A stretch of 64,000 nucleotides of DNA, from NCBI RefSeq assembly GCF_902459565.1, contig NZ_CABPSN010000004.1:372001-436000 (forward strand). The letters run 5' to 3'. Below, one piece after another: positions 38,711-46,283 of this stretch; the stretch's first letter is position 1; every line of letters starts with the position of its first letter. The notes beneath the pieces were generated by a model, which was given only the letters and a program-made list of their open reading frames with translations, was not told where the DNA came from and made no database searches. This DNA is from Pandoraea aquatica. Lineage in GTDB: Bacteria; Pseudomonadota; Gammaproteobacteria; Burkholderiales; Burkholderiaceae. Both the position numbers and the translations under genes were made by a program.

Positions 38711-38723
38711 GCGGGTACGCGTT

Positions 38724-39503
38724 TCAGGGGTATTTTGCCGGACGTTTTTCAAGGAAGGCACTGATTCCTTCCAGACCGTCGGCATGATGCAGCGAGGCGA
38801 CGAAGTTATCGCGCTCTGCGTCGAGTTGCGAGGTCAGCGTCTCGGTGGCACCGCTGGCGATGAGCGATTTAATGCGGCCGACGGCGTTCGGCGACAGTTG
38901 CGCCAGATCCGTCGCCCAGTTCAACGCTTCGGCGCGGGCTTGTCCCGGGGCGACGACCCGGTTGACGAGCCCCGCATTGGCAAGACGCGCGGCCGTCACC
39001 GGCTTGCCTTCGAGCAGAATCTCGGTGGCGAGCGAGCGGGGCAGGGCCTGCGAGAGGAACCACGAACCGCCGCCATCGGGCGTGAGGCCGACTTTGACAT
39101 ACGCCATCACGAACTTGGCGTTGTCTGCTGCGACCAGCAGATCGCACGCGAGCGCGAGCGAGAAGCCCGCACCGGCGGCGGCACCTTCGACGGCGGCGAT
39201 GATCGGCTTCGGGCACGCGCGCAGCGCCTCGATCCATTCGGCCAGCGCGTCGATGCTGGCGGCTTGCACCGACGGATCCTTCTGACGATTGTCCAGCAGG
39301 CGGTTCAGATTGCCACCTGCGCAGAAGAAGTTGTCGGCCCCGGTGATCACGACGGCGCGCACCGAAGTATCGCGCTCGGCCGTGGCCAGCGCTTCGACAC
39401 CGGCGGCGTACATGTCCGGATGCAAGGCATTACGCGCCCCGGGATTGGACAGCGTCAGCACCAGCGTCTGGTCGATGCGTTCGGCGAGCAGTTCAGCAGC
39501 CAT
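38724..39503 (-). CDS. enoyl-CoA hydratase/isomerase family protein
   Basis: A 259-aa crotonase-fold enzyme. The oxyanion-hole segments are ALHPDMYAAGVEAL, GADNFFCAGGNLN and AAVEGAAAGAGFSLALACD, the last bearing the family signature. The acidic residues expected for hydration are not clearly both in place, and the end (FLEKRPAKYP) is typical of isomerase or generic crotonases. It follows the dehydrogenase gene by 15 bases, so the two form one beta-oxidation pair. Confidence 0.93.
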   Translation of the reverse strand: MAAELLAERIDQTLVLTLSNPGARNALHPDMYAAGVEALATAERDTSVRAVVITGADNFFCAGGNLNRLLDNRQKDPSVQAASIDALAEWIEALRACPKPIIAAVEGAAAGAGFSLALACDLLVAADNAKFVMAYVKVGLTPDGGGSWFLSQALPRSLATEILLEGKPVTAARLANAGLVNRVVAPGQARAEALNWATDLAQLSPNAVGRIKSLIASGATETLTSQLDAERDNFVASLHHADGLEGISAFLEKRPAKYP

Positions 39504-39518
39504 GAGTCAGTCTCCGGA

Positions 39519-41084
39519 TCACGCTTCTTCGGTGAGCAGCGACACGCCGAGTTGCGCGCGACGCGTGAGCCACGGCGACGGACGATAACGCTGGTCGCCG
39601 TAGAACGATTGCAGATTGCGCAGGACGGTGAGCAACTGGCGTGCGCCGACGGCGTCGCCCAGTGCAAGCGGCCCCTTGGCGTAACCGAGCCCCAGCGTGA
39701 CGGCACGGTCGATATCGCCCGGCGTCGCGATACGTTGTTGCGCGATATCGGCACCGATGTTCACGATGGTGGCGATCACGCGTTGCGCGACGAAACCTGC
39801 GGAGTCACGGATCACCGTCACCGGCGTGCCGCCGTGGGCGAACAGTGCGTGGGCGGCGTTGCGTGCGTCGGCCGTCGTGACGGGCGTGGTCATCAGCGTG
39901 TGACGCTTCGCGCCGGCGAGCGGAAGGAGCGTGTCGATGGCCACCGTACGCGTGGCGTCCAGACCTTGTTCGACGGCGCACGTCGTGGCGTCGAAACCGA
40001 GCGGCGTGACAACGATCAGGGCCGTCTCGGAGGGCTTCTCACCGCTTTCGATGGTGACACCCGTCGCGCCCAGCAACTCGACGGCGGCCGCAAAGCCGCG
40101 CGTGTCCGCTCGGCTTACCCACACGCTCGCGGGCAGTGCATCCGGCGCAGGCGCCTCGGGCGGCACCTGCTGCTTGCCGTCGACATAGCGATAGAAGCCT
40201 TCGCCGACCTTGCGACCGAGCAATCCGCCCGCGAAGCGCACGGCGGTGATCGGCGAGGGACGGAAGCGGGCTTCTTCGTAGAACTGGTGATAGATCGACT
40301 CCATCACGGGGTGCGAGACGTCAAGCGCCGTAAGGTCGAGGAGTTCGAACGTGCCGAGGCGGAAGCCTGCCTGCTCGCGCAGAATGCGGTCGATGTCCGC
40401 GAAGCTCGCCACGCCTTCGCTCGCCACGCGCAGGCCTTCGGTGTTCATGCCGCGCCCGGCGTGGTTGACGATGAAGCCCGGCATGTCCTTGCAGCGCACG
40501 GCCGTGTGGCCCATGCGCTGGCCGAGGGCCAGCAGGGCGTCGCCGACTTCCGGTGCGGTGCGCAGGCCGTCGATGACTTCGACGACCTTCATGAGCGGCA
40601 CCGGATTGAAGAAGTGATAACCCGCCACGCGCTCGGGGCGCTCGCAGGCTGCGGCAATTGCCGTAATCGACAGCGACGACGTGTTGGACGCCAGAATCGC
40701 GTCGGCGGCAACAATGCCTTCGAGCGCGCGGAACAGGTCGCGCTTGATCTCGATTTTTTCGATGATGGCCTCGACGACCAACTGACAGTCCGCCAGATCC
40801 TCCAGCGCGTTGCACGCGTGCAGACGTCCCATCGTCGCTTCGACGCTCGCCGCGTCGATCTTGCCCTTGGCGGCGAGCTTGTCCAGCGTGTCGCGCAGGG
40901 CACCCAGCGCGGCTTGTACGGCGCTCGCGTTGGTGTCGTACAGCTTGACCTTCAGACCGGCTTGCGCGGCGATCTGAGCGATGCCACGCCCCATGGCGCC
41001 GGCACCGACGATGCCCAGCACCTCGATGGCTTGGCTGGCAGCGGCCGCCACGTTGGACGAAGAAGATGAGGGGGATGCAGTCAT
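39519..41084 (-). CDS. 3-hydroxyacyl-CoA dehydrogenase, PaaC/PaaH-like
   Basis: A 521-aa NAD-dependent enzyme that oxidises 3-hydroxyacyl-CoA. The Rossmann motif GIVGAGAMGRGIAQIAA starts about residue 24; the family signature is GYHFFNPVPLMKVVEVIDG, and the C-terminal domain KDMPGFIVNHAGRGMNTE. A second, degenerate C-terminal dehydrogenase domain follows (GYAKGPLALGDAVG), the layout and length of the PaaC/PaaH type. Whether it serves phenylacetate or fatty-acid breakdown cannot be told, since no paa genes are in view. Confidence 0.94.
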   Translation of the reverse strand: MTASPSSSSSNVAAAASQAIEVLGIVGAGAMGRGIAQIAAQAGLKVKLYDTNASAVQAALGALRDTLDKLAAKGKIDAASVEATMGRLHACNALEDLADCQLVVEAIIEKIEIKRDLFRALEGIVAADAILASNTSSLSITAIAAACERPERVAGYHFFNPVPLMKVVEVIDGLRTAPEVGDALLALGQRMGHTAVRCKDMPGFIVNHAGRGMNTEGLRVASEGVASFADIDRILREQAGFRLGTFELLDLTALDVSHPVMESIYHQFYEEARFRPSPITAVRFAGGLLGRKVGEGFYRYVDGKQQVPPEAPAPDALPASVWVSRADTRGFAAAVELLGATGVTIESGEKPSETALIVVTPLGFDATTCAVEQGLDATRTVAIDTLLPLAGAKRHTLMTTPVTTADARNAAHALFAHGGTPVTVIRDSAGFVAQRVIATIVNIGADIAQQRIATPGDIDRAVTLGLGYAKGPLALGDAVGARQLLTVLRNLQSFYGDQRYRPSPWLTRRAQLGVSLLTEEA

Positions 41085-41513
41085 TCGGAGTGTCTCGAAG
41101 TTGGTGTCGATGTCGTCGATCGGTATTTTGTGGGCGCTCAGGGCCCGGGCCAGCCGTAGACAGGCTGAATCCGGGCGCTGTTGAGGCGGCTGAGTGCGCG
41201 CGACTTGCCATTCTATCGTCCGACCGGTCGGTCGGGAAATGAATTTCCTGCCGAATCGCCGGGCGATGCAAACCGATGCCCAAAACGCGTTGCGGCTATT
41301 GTCGCTGATCTCGCCGCCGTTGCCAGCGCTTGTTCCGCTGGGCGGTCGCTCACATGGATGAAGGGCGGGCGGGAGGGAAGGGTGCCCGCACTGACCGAGC
41401 GCCGGAATTCGGGACGCCTCCGGTTGAATTCAATTCACGCATGGCGGAGTCGTGCCGGTACACTTCCGGTAACCGGCGGGAGCGCGCGCCGGCTCACTCA
41501 CATGGGAGACATC
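41085..41513. other. divergent intergenic region with TetR-style palindrome
   Basis: About 430 bases between the leftward dehydrogenase gene and the rightward GST gene. The one clear element is the palindrome CCGACCGGTCGG at 41220-41231 with an extra GTCGG half (listed separately). No supported gene is seen. Confidence 0.5.
41210..41238 (-). promoter_or_regulatory. putative promoter/operator of the acyl-CoA genes
   Basis: The perfect palindrome CCGACCGGTCGG (41220-41231) resembles operators of TetR-family regulators of acyl-CoA catabolism. On the minus strand TAGAAT (41215-41210) could be a -10 box, which would put the palindrome in the promoter spacer; the -35 match is weak. It is about 135 bases from the dehydrogenase start. 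Confidence 0.4.
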
Positions 41514-42161
41514 ATGTTGAAGCTGTACGGCTTTCCGGTAAGCAACTATTACAACAAGGTCAAGGTTGTGCTGTACGAGAAGGGCGTGCCCTTCGAAGAG
41601 TCCGAATCCATTCCGTGTCAGGACGAGCCGCTGCTGCAATGCTCGCCGCTCGGCAAGGTACCGTATCTGCAAACGGAACAAGGTTTCCTGTCGGAATCGC
41701 AGGTGATCTGCGATTACCTTGAGGTGACGCATCCGACGCCGGCGCTCTTCTCCAGCGATCCGTGGAAGCAAGCCAAGGAGCGCGAATTGCTCACGATGCT
41801 GGAACTGCATCTGGAGCTGGTGGTGCGCGAGGTGTACGGACAGGCGTTCTTTGGCGGCACGGCGTCGGAAGGCACGCGCAGCCGCACGGAGAAGCTGCTG
41901 CGCCGGAATATCGTCGCGTTCAAGCGACTCGCGAAATTCGCGCCGTACGTTGCAGGCGACACGTTCACGATGGCCGACATCGCGGCGGGCATCCATCTGC
42001 CGATTCTCGGGATGGCGACGCAAGCCGTCTATGGTGAAGACTTCCTGCAAGCCGCCGATATCGACTGGAAGGCGTACACGAAGCGACTCGCCGAGCGTGA
42101 GTCGTTCCAGCGCGTGCGTGCCGAACAGAAGGCTTATCAGCAGGCGAAGAAGGCCGGGTAA
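41514..42161 (+). CDS. glutathione S-transferase family protein
   Basis: A 215-aa cytosolic protein. The N-terminal domain starts MLKLYGFPVSNYYNKVKVVL, with SPLGKVPYLQTEQG and LSESQVICDYLE as the glutathione site. The C-terminal helical domain has VAGDTFTMADIAAGIHLP, the usual N-capping box. ATG at 41514 fits GGGAG at 41504-41508; an in-frame ATG at 41502 overlaps that site. Substrate unknown. The gene ends before a bidirectional terminator. Confidence 0.92.
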   Translation: MLKLYGFPVSNYYNKVKVVLYEKGVPFEESESIPCQDEPLLQCSPLGKVPYLQTEQGFLSESQVICDYLEVTHPTPALFSSDPWKQAKERELLTMLELHLELVVREVYGQAFFGGTASEGTRSRTEKLLRRNIVAFKRLAKFAPYVAGDTFTMADIAAGIHLPILGMATQAVYGEDFLQAADIDWKAYTKRLAERESFQRVRAEQKAYQQAKKAG

Positions 42162-42181
42162 GTCTGTCGGACCGTAAAACG

Positions 42182-42220
42182 AAACGGCCGCCATCTGAGG
42201 GATGGCGGCCGTTTTCGTTT
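42182..42220. terminator. bidirectional rho-independent terminator
   Basis: AAACGGCCGCCATC (42182-42195) pairs with GATGGCGGCCGTTT (42201-42214) around a 5-base loop, with TTCGTTT on one side and AAAACG on the other. It lies between the convergent GST and aminotransferase genes and serves both. Confidence 0.85.
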
Positions 42221-42239
42221 GGGCGACCCTGCGTCGTGC

Positions 42240-43427
42240 TTAAATCTTCGCCAGACGTGCGAGCGCTTCACGCAGCGTGTCGTCCTGCTTCGCGAAGCAG
42301 AAGCGCACCACACCGGATTCATGCGGCTGATGATAGAACGCCGAGACCGGGATCGCGGCCACACCGATTTCCCCCGTCAGCCACAGCGCGAAGTCGGCTT
42401 CACTCATATCGCTGATCGCGCTGTAGTCCACACACTGGAAGTAAGTGCCTTCGCACGGCAGCAGCTTGAAGCGCGTGCCAGCCAGACCTTCGCGGAACAG
42501 ATCCCGCTTTTTCTGATAGAAGCCCGCCAGTTCGAGATACGGCGACGGATCGCGCATGTAGTCGGCCAGACCGACCTGCATCGGCGTGTTCACGGTGAAC
42601 ACGTTGAACTGATGCACCTTGCGGAACTCTGCGGACAGGGCCGCCGGTGCCGCCACGAAACCGACCTTCCAGCCCGTGACGTGATAAGTCTTGCCGAAGC
42701 TCGACACGATGAAGCTGCGGCGCGCCAGTTCCGGGTGTCGCGCCACGCTCTCGTGACGCTTGCCGTCGTACACCATGTGTTCGTAGACCTCGTCCGAGAT
42801 CAGCAGAATGTCGGTGCCCGCCACGATCTCGGACAACTTCACGAGGTCCTGCTCGTGCCACACCGTACCGCTCGGGTTGTGCGGCGTGTTGAACAGGATC
42901 AGACGCGTGCGCGGCGTGATGGCTGCGGCCAGCTTGTCGAAGGGAATACGGAACTCGGGCGCTTCGAGCGTGATGAACACCGGCTTGCCGCCGGCCAGCT
43001 CGATCGACGGCACATAGCTGTCGTACGTCGGCTCGAACACGATCACTTCGTCGCCCGGGTGCACCGTCGCGAGGATCGCGGTGAGCAAGGCCTGCGTCGC
43101 CCCGGCCGTCACCGTGATTTCGGTGTTCCAGTCGTAGTGCTGTCCGTAGAGCTTGCCGATCTTGTCGGCGATGGCCTGACGCAGCGCGGGCACGCCCGCC
43201 ATCGGCGGGTATTGGTTGTGGTCTTCGCGCATGGCGCGCGCCACGGCGTCGACGATCTTCGGATCGCACGAGAAATCGGGGAAGCCCTGACCCAGATTCA
43301 CCGCCTGCTTCTCGGCAGCGAGCGCCGACATGACGGTGAAGATGGTGGTGCCGACGTTCGGCAGACGCGACGCGAGCGGCGGGGCAACCAGCGCAGGCGT
43401 GGTGGATCCAGTGTGAGGCGCGTTCAT
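42240..43427 (-). CDS. PLP-dependent aminotransferase class I/II (methionine aminotransferase YbdL-like)
   Basis: A 395-aa fold-type I transaminase. It has NLGQGFPDF, TAGATQALLTAI, the NTPHNPSG substrate/PLP motif, LLISDEVYEHMVY with the PLP Asp, and the Schiff-base Lys in SSFGKTYHVTGWKVGF. These match the YbdL/kynurenine-aminotransferase-like branch, which favours methionine and aromatic amino acids. Isolated gene with its own terminator. Confidence 0.93.
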   Translation of the reverse strand: MNAPHTGSTTPALVAPPLASRLPNVGTTIFTVMSALAAEKQAVNLGQGFPDFSCDPKIVDAVARAMREDHNQYPPMAGVPALRQAIADKIGKLYGQHYDWNTEITVTAGATQALLTAILATVHPGDEVIVFEPTYDSYVPSIELAGGKPVFITLEAPEFRIPFDKLAAAITPRTRLILFNTPHNPSGTVWHEQDLVKLSEIVAGTDILLISDEVYEHMVYDGKRHESVARHPELARRSFIVSSFGKTYHVTGWKVGFVAAPAALSAEFRKVHQFNVFTVNTPMQVGLADYMRDPSPYLELAGFYQKKRDLFREGLAGTRFKLLPCEGTYFQCVDYSAISDMSEADFALWLTGEIGVAAIPVSAFYHQPHESGVVRFCFAKQDDTLREALARLAKI

Positions 43428-43579
43428 TTCGTGGTGGACGAAGCAGTGATCAGGCCGCCATTCTACCGCCGTCGCGCCCGGCCTGCGGGGCGCACATCGC
43501 CGTCGTCCCCACGATTTAAGACATTGGATAGCGCGCGTCCCGGGATTTTCTTATGCCGGAATCAGACATGCGCCAATGT

Positions 43580-44092
43580 TTAGCGCGCCACCATGAGCAA
43601 AGACGTAAAAGCGCTTGCCGTCACGATGCGAAAGCCGAACTGACGTGCCACCCGGCTACGCAGCTTCAGTACGGCCTTGTCCTTGCTGACGAGCCAGTGG
43701 GCGTGTCCGTCGCGTGCCGCTTCGAGAAACTTCTGATCGTCCCGGTCGCGGCAGAGCGGCAGTTGTGCGGGCGGTGCGGCATCTTCCGGGACAACGATCC
43801 GGTGCGTGTGCGCGTCGACCCACGCGAGCGCGGCGTCGTTGTCGATCTCGCGCGAGGCGAACTGGGGGTAGGTCAGCACGACGGCCAGTTCGTCACGACA
43901 GCGCTGGGCCATGAGTCCCATGAGGCGGCGCTCGACGAGCGCATCGCGCACCGGGCGGGCAATCGGGTCGTCGAAGACGAGCAGATCGATCCAGACATTG
44001 GTGTCGAGCACCACGCGCGGCGGCGTGGCGAGGGTATCGAGATGTTCGGCGAAGGCCCGCTCGGCGGGCGTGGCAACAGCGTTTTGAAGCAT
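43580..44092 (-). CDS. PIN-domain protein, putative toxin-antitoxin ribonuclease
   Basis: A 170-aa protein. The PIN acidic residues are in RVVLDTNVWIDLLVF, the E/D of AVVLTYPQFASRE, and LCRDRDDQKFLEAARDG with ending HWLVSKDKAVLKL. This is the COG1569-type 'toxin component, PIN family'. I start at ATG 44092 (MLQNAVATPAE); the longer frame would overlap the divergent yaaA start. No antitoxin gene is adjacent, so a house-keeping RNase role is equally likely. Confidence 0.85.
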   Translation of the reverse strand: MLQNAVATPAERAFAEHLDTLATPPRVVLDTNVWIDLLVFDDPIARPVRDALVERRLMGLMAQRCRDELAVVLTYPQFASREIDNDAALAWVDAHTHRIVVPEDAAPPAQLPLCRDRDDQKFLEAARDGHAHWLVSKDKAVLKLRSRVARQFGFRIVTASAFTSLLMVAR

Positions 44093-44150
44093 TGGATAGA
44101 ATGACGGTTTTACGTTGATTTCCTGCGCAGGCAGGAACGCCTCACCCGAT

Positions 44151-44930
44151 ATGATAATTGTTCTCTCGCCGGCCAAATCGCTCGACTACGAAACGCCGCC
44201 GCACGTGAGCACGCACACCGTGCCTCAGTTCGTCGACGACGCGGCCGAATTGATCGAAGGCCTGCGCGAACTGAGCCCCGCACAGGTCGGCTCGCTGATG
44301 AGCATTTCCGACCCGCTCGCTGCGCTCAACGCTACGCGCTACGCCGAGTGGTCGCCGCGCTTCGATACCTCCAACGCCAAGCAAGCCGTGCTCGCTTTTA
44401 ACGGCGACGTCTACGAAGGTCTCTCCGCTCGCACGCTCGACGCCACGCAGCTTGACTTCGCGCAGAAGCATCTGCGTATCCTGTCGGGCCTGTACGGCGT
44501 GCTGCGTCCGCTCGATCTGCTCCAACCGTACCGTCTCGAGATGGGCACGCGCTTCGCGAACAAGCGCGGCCGTGATCTCTACGCCTTCTGGGGCGAGCGT
44601 GTGACGCAAACGATCAACGCGTCGCTCGCCGAGCATAGCGAGACGCGCCGGGTGCTGGTGAATCTGGCATCGGAGGAGTACTTCAAGGTCGTCAAACGCC
44701 GTCTGGTCGAAGCGCCGGTCATCACGCCGGTATTTGAAGACTGGAAGAGCGGGAAGTACAAGATCATCAGCTTTTACGCGAAGCGCGCGCGCGGTCTGAT
44801 GGCCCGTTACGCCATCGAGCGCGGCGTGACCGACGTGCAGCAACTCAAGGCGTTCGATACCGAGGGCTACGCGTTCGACGACAGCGTGTCGAACGATTCG
44901 CTCTGGGTGTTCCGCCGTCGCGTGGCCTGA
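44151..44930 (+). CDS. yaaA: peroxide stress protein YaaA
   Basis: A 259-aa DUF328/UPF0246 protein. The start [16 protein letters not shown] is the hallmark, followed by [30 protein letters not shown] text ([12 protein letters not shown]) and [14 protein letters not shown]. YaaA limits free iron and DNA damage during peroxide stress and has DNA-binding activity in E. coli. ATG at 44151 was chosen over the longer frame on homology. Confidence 0.96.
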   Translation: MIIVLSPAKSLDYETPPHVSTHTVPQFVDDAAELIEGLRELSPAQVGSLMSISDPLAALNATRYAEWSPRFDTSNAKQAVLAFNGDVYEGLSARTLDATQLDFAQKHLRILSGLYGVLRPLDLLQPYRLEMGTRFANKRGRDLYAFWGERVTQTINASLAEHSETRRVLVNLASEEYFKVVKRRLVEAPVITPVFEDWKSGKYKIISFYAKRARGLMARYAIERGVTDVQQLKAFDTEGYAFDDSVSNDSLWVFRRRVA

Positions 44931-44946
44931 CGCCAGCCAGTCCCCC

Positions 44947-44977
44947 GCCCCGGGCAAGATCCCGGGGCTTTTCATTT
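44947..44977 (+). terminator. rho-independent terminator after yaaA
   Basis: GCCCCGGG (44947-44954) pairs with CCCGGGGC (44961-44968), followed by TTTTCATTTT. It lies 16 bases after the yaaA stop. Confidence 0.8.
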
Positions 44978-44995
44978 TCGCCAGCGAGACCCGTC

Positions 44996-46144
44996 ATGAC
45001 CGTCCAAATCAGCAGCCGATTCGACAGCGGCGCCATCCATGTGGTGAGCGCCGAGCGCGCCGACGATATCCATGTGCGCATCGCGCAAGACGGCGCGGCC
45101 GAGTTCGCGCAGTGGTTCCATTTTCGCGTGCAGGGGGTGGGCGGTACACCGTGCCGCATCGTCTTCGATAATGCGGGACAAACGTCCTATCCGCGCGGCT
45201 GGGAGAACTATCGTGCGGTCGCGTCGTACGACCGCGTGACGTGGTTCCGCGTGCCGACGTCTTACGACGGCCAGGTGATGACGGTCGCCTTTACGCCCGA
45301 ACACGACAGCGTGTATCTCGCGTATTTCGAGCCGTATGCGGAGGAGCGTCACCTGGCGTTGCTCGGCACCGCACAGAATTCGTCGCGCGTGCGGTCGCGC
45401 TCACTGGGCCAGACCGTTGACGGGCGCGATATGACGTTGCTCACGGTCGGCGAGCCGCGCGCGGGCAAGCGCAACATCTGGGTGATTGCACGTCAGCATC
45501 CCGGCGAGACGATGGCGGAGTGGTTCGTGGAGGGCCTGCTGCGTCGTTTGCTCGGCGCGGGCGACTGGACTGGCGATCCGCTGGCGACGGCGCTGCTCGA
45601 CGAAGCGGTGTTCCACGTCGTGCCGAACATGAATCCCGACGGCTCGGCGCGCGGCAATCTGCGTACCAACGCGACGGGCGCGAACCTGAATCGCGAATGG
45701 CTCGAACCGGACCTCGTGCGCAGTCCTGAAGTGCATCACGTGCGTGCGGCCATCGAAGCGACCGGCTGCGATATGTTTTTCGACATCCACGGCGACGAGG
45801 CGCTGCCCTACGTCTTCCTGGCGGGCAACGACGGTGTCGAGTGGGGCACGGAGGCGGTGCTGGCGCGCGAGAAGGCGTTTAGCGAGCGCTTCAAGGCGGC
45901 GAGCCTCGATTTCCAGGACAAGTTCGGTTATCCCCCGGGCAAGCACGGCATGGAATCGCTCAAGCTGGCGTCGAAGTGGGTGGCGCATCGCTTCGGCTGC
46001 CTGTCGCTCACGCTGGAGATGCCGTTCAAGGACAACGCCAACCGGCCCGATTCGCAAGTCGGTTGGAGCGGTGCGCGAAGCGCAGCCCTCGGCGCATCGA
46101 TGCTCGCGGCGATCTGGGCGCAGATGCAAGCCGATCAGGCATAA
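44996..46144 (+). CDS. M14 family metallocarboxypeptidase, cytosolic carboxypeptidase-like
   Basis: A 382-aa protein. An N-terminal beta domain (about 1-125) as in cytosolic carboxypeptidases (CCP/AGBL) is followed by the zinc peptidase domain. The zinc ligands are HPGE (HxxE, near residue 167) and the later His in FFDIHGDEALPY; the substrate motif NMNPDGSARGN and GANLNREW, and the catalytic Glu in LTLEMPFKDN, are present. Bacterial members likely trim C-terminal acidic residues. No signal peptide. Confidence 0.92.
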   Translation: MTVQISSRFDSGAIHVVSAERADDIHVRIAQDGAAEFAQWFHFRVQGVGGTPCRIVFDNAGQTSYPRGWENYRAVASYDRVTWFRVPTSYDGQVMTVAFTPEHDSVYLAYFEPYAEERHLALLGTAQNSSRVRSRSLGQTVDGRDMTLLTVGEPRAGKRNIWVIARQHPGETMAEWFVEGLLRRLLGAGDWTGDPLATALLDEAVFHVVPNMNPDGSARGNLRTNATGANLNREWLEPDLVRSPEVHHVRAAIEATGCDMFFDIHGDEALPYVFLAGNDGVEWGTEAVLAREKAFSERFKAASLDFQDKFGYPPGKHGMESLKLASKWVAHRFGCLSLTLEMPFKDNANRPDSQVGWSGARSAALGASMLAAIWAQMQADQA

Positions 46145-46193
46145 CGAATCAGGGGCAGAAACAAAAGCAGTCGAAACGCCCAAAACGCATGAA

Positions 46194-46223
46194 GTGACGC
46201 CAGGGATGTGCCCTTGGCGTCAC
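46194..46223. terminator. hairpin between the M14 peptidase gene and the repeat-protein gene
   Basis: GTGACGCCAGGG pairs with CCCTTGGCGTCAC (one bulged T). It starts 50 bases after the peptidase stop and precedes AT-rich DNA. No T-run follows, so rho-independent action is uncertain. Confidence 0.5.
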
Positions 46224-46229
46224 TAATAT

Positions 46230-46275
46230 CTGACAGATAACAGGAATGCAGCGCGTTAACTTTCCACTCTGTCAG
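46230..46275 (+). promoter_or_regulatory. inverted repeat upstream of the five-repeat protein
   Basis: CTGACAG (46230-46236) and its reverse complement CTGTCAG (46269-46275) are separated by 32 bases. The right arm abuts the ribosome site GGGAG before the ATG at 46284. It may be an operator or an mRNA hairpin masking translation start. Confidence 0.35.
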
Positions 46276-46283
46276 GGAGCAGC

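Noticed and set aside
38637..41069. 810-codon open frame on the plus strand
   Set aside because: Antisense to the hydratase and hydroxyacyl-CoA dehydrogenase genes, which carry clear family motifs.
43580..44930. Toxin-antitoxin pair from PIN protein and yaaA
   Set aside because: The genes are divergent and YaaA is a peroxide-stress protein, not an antitoxin family.
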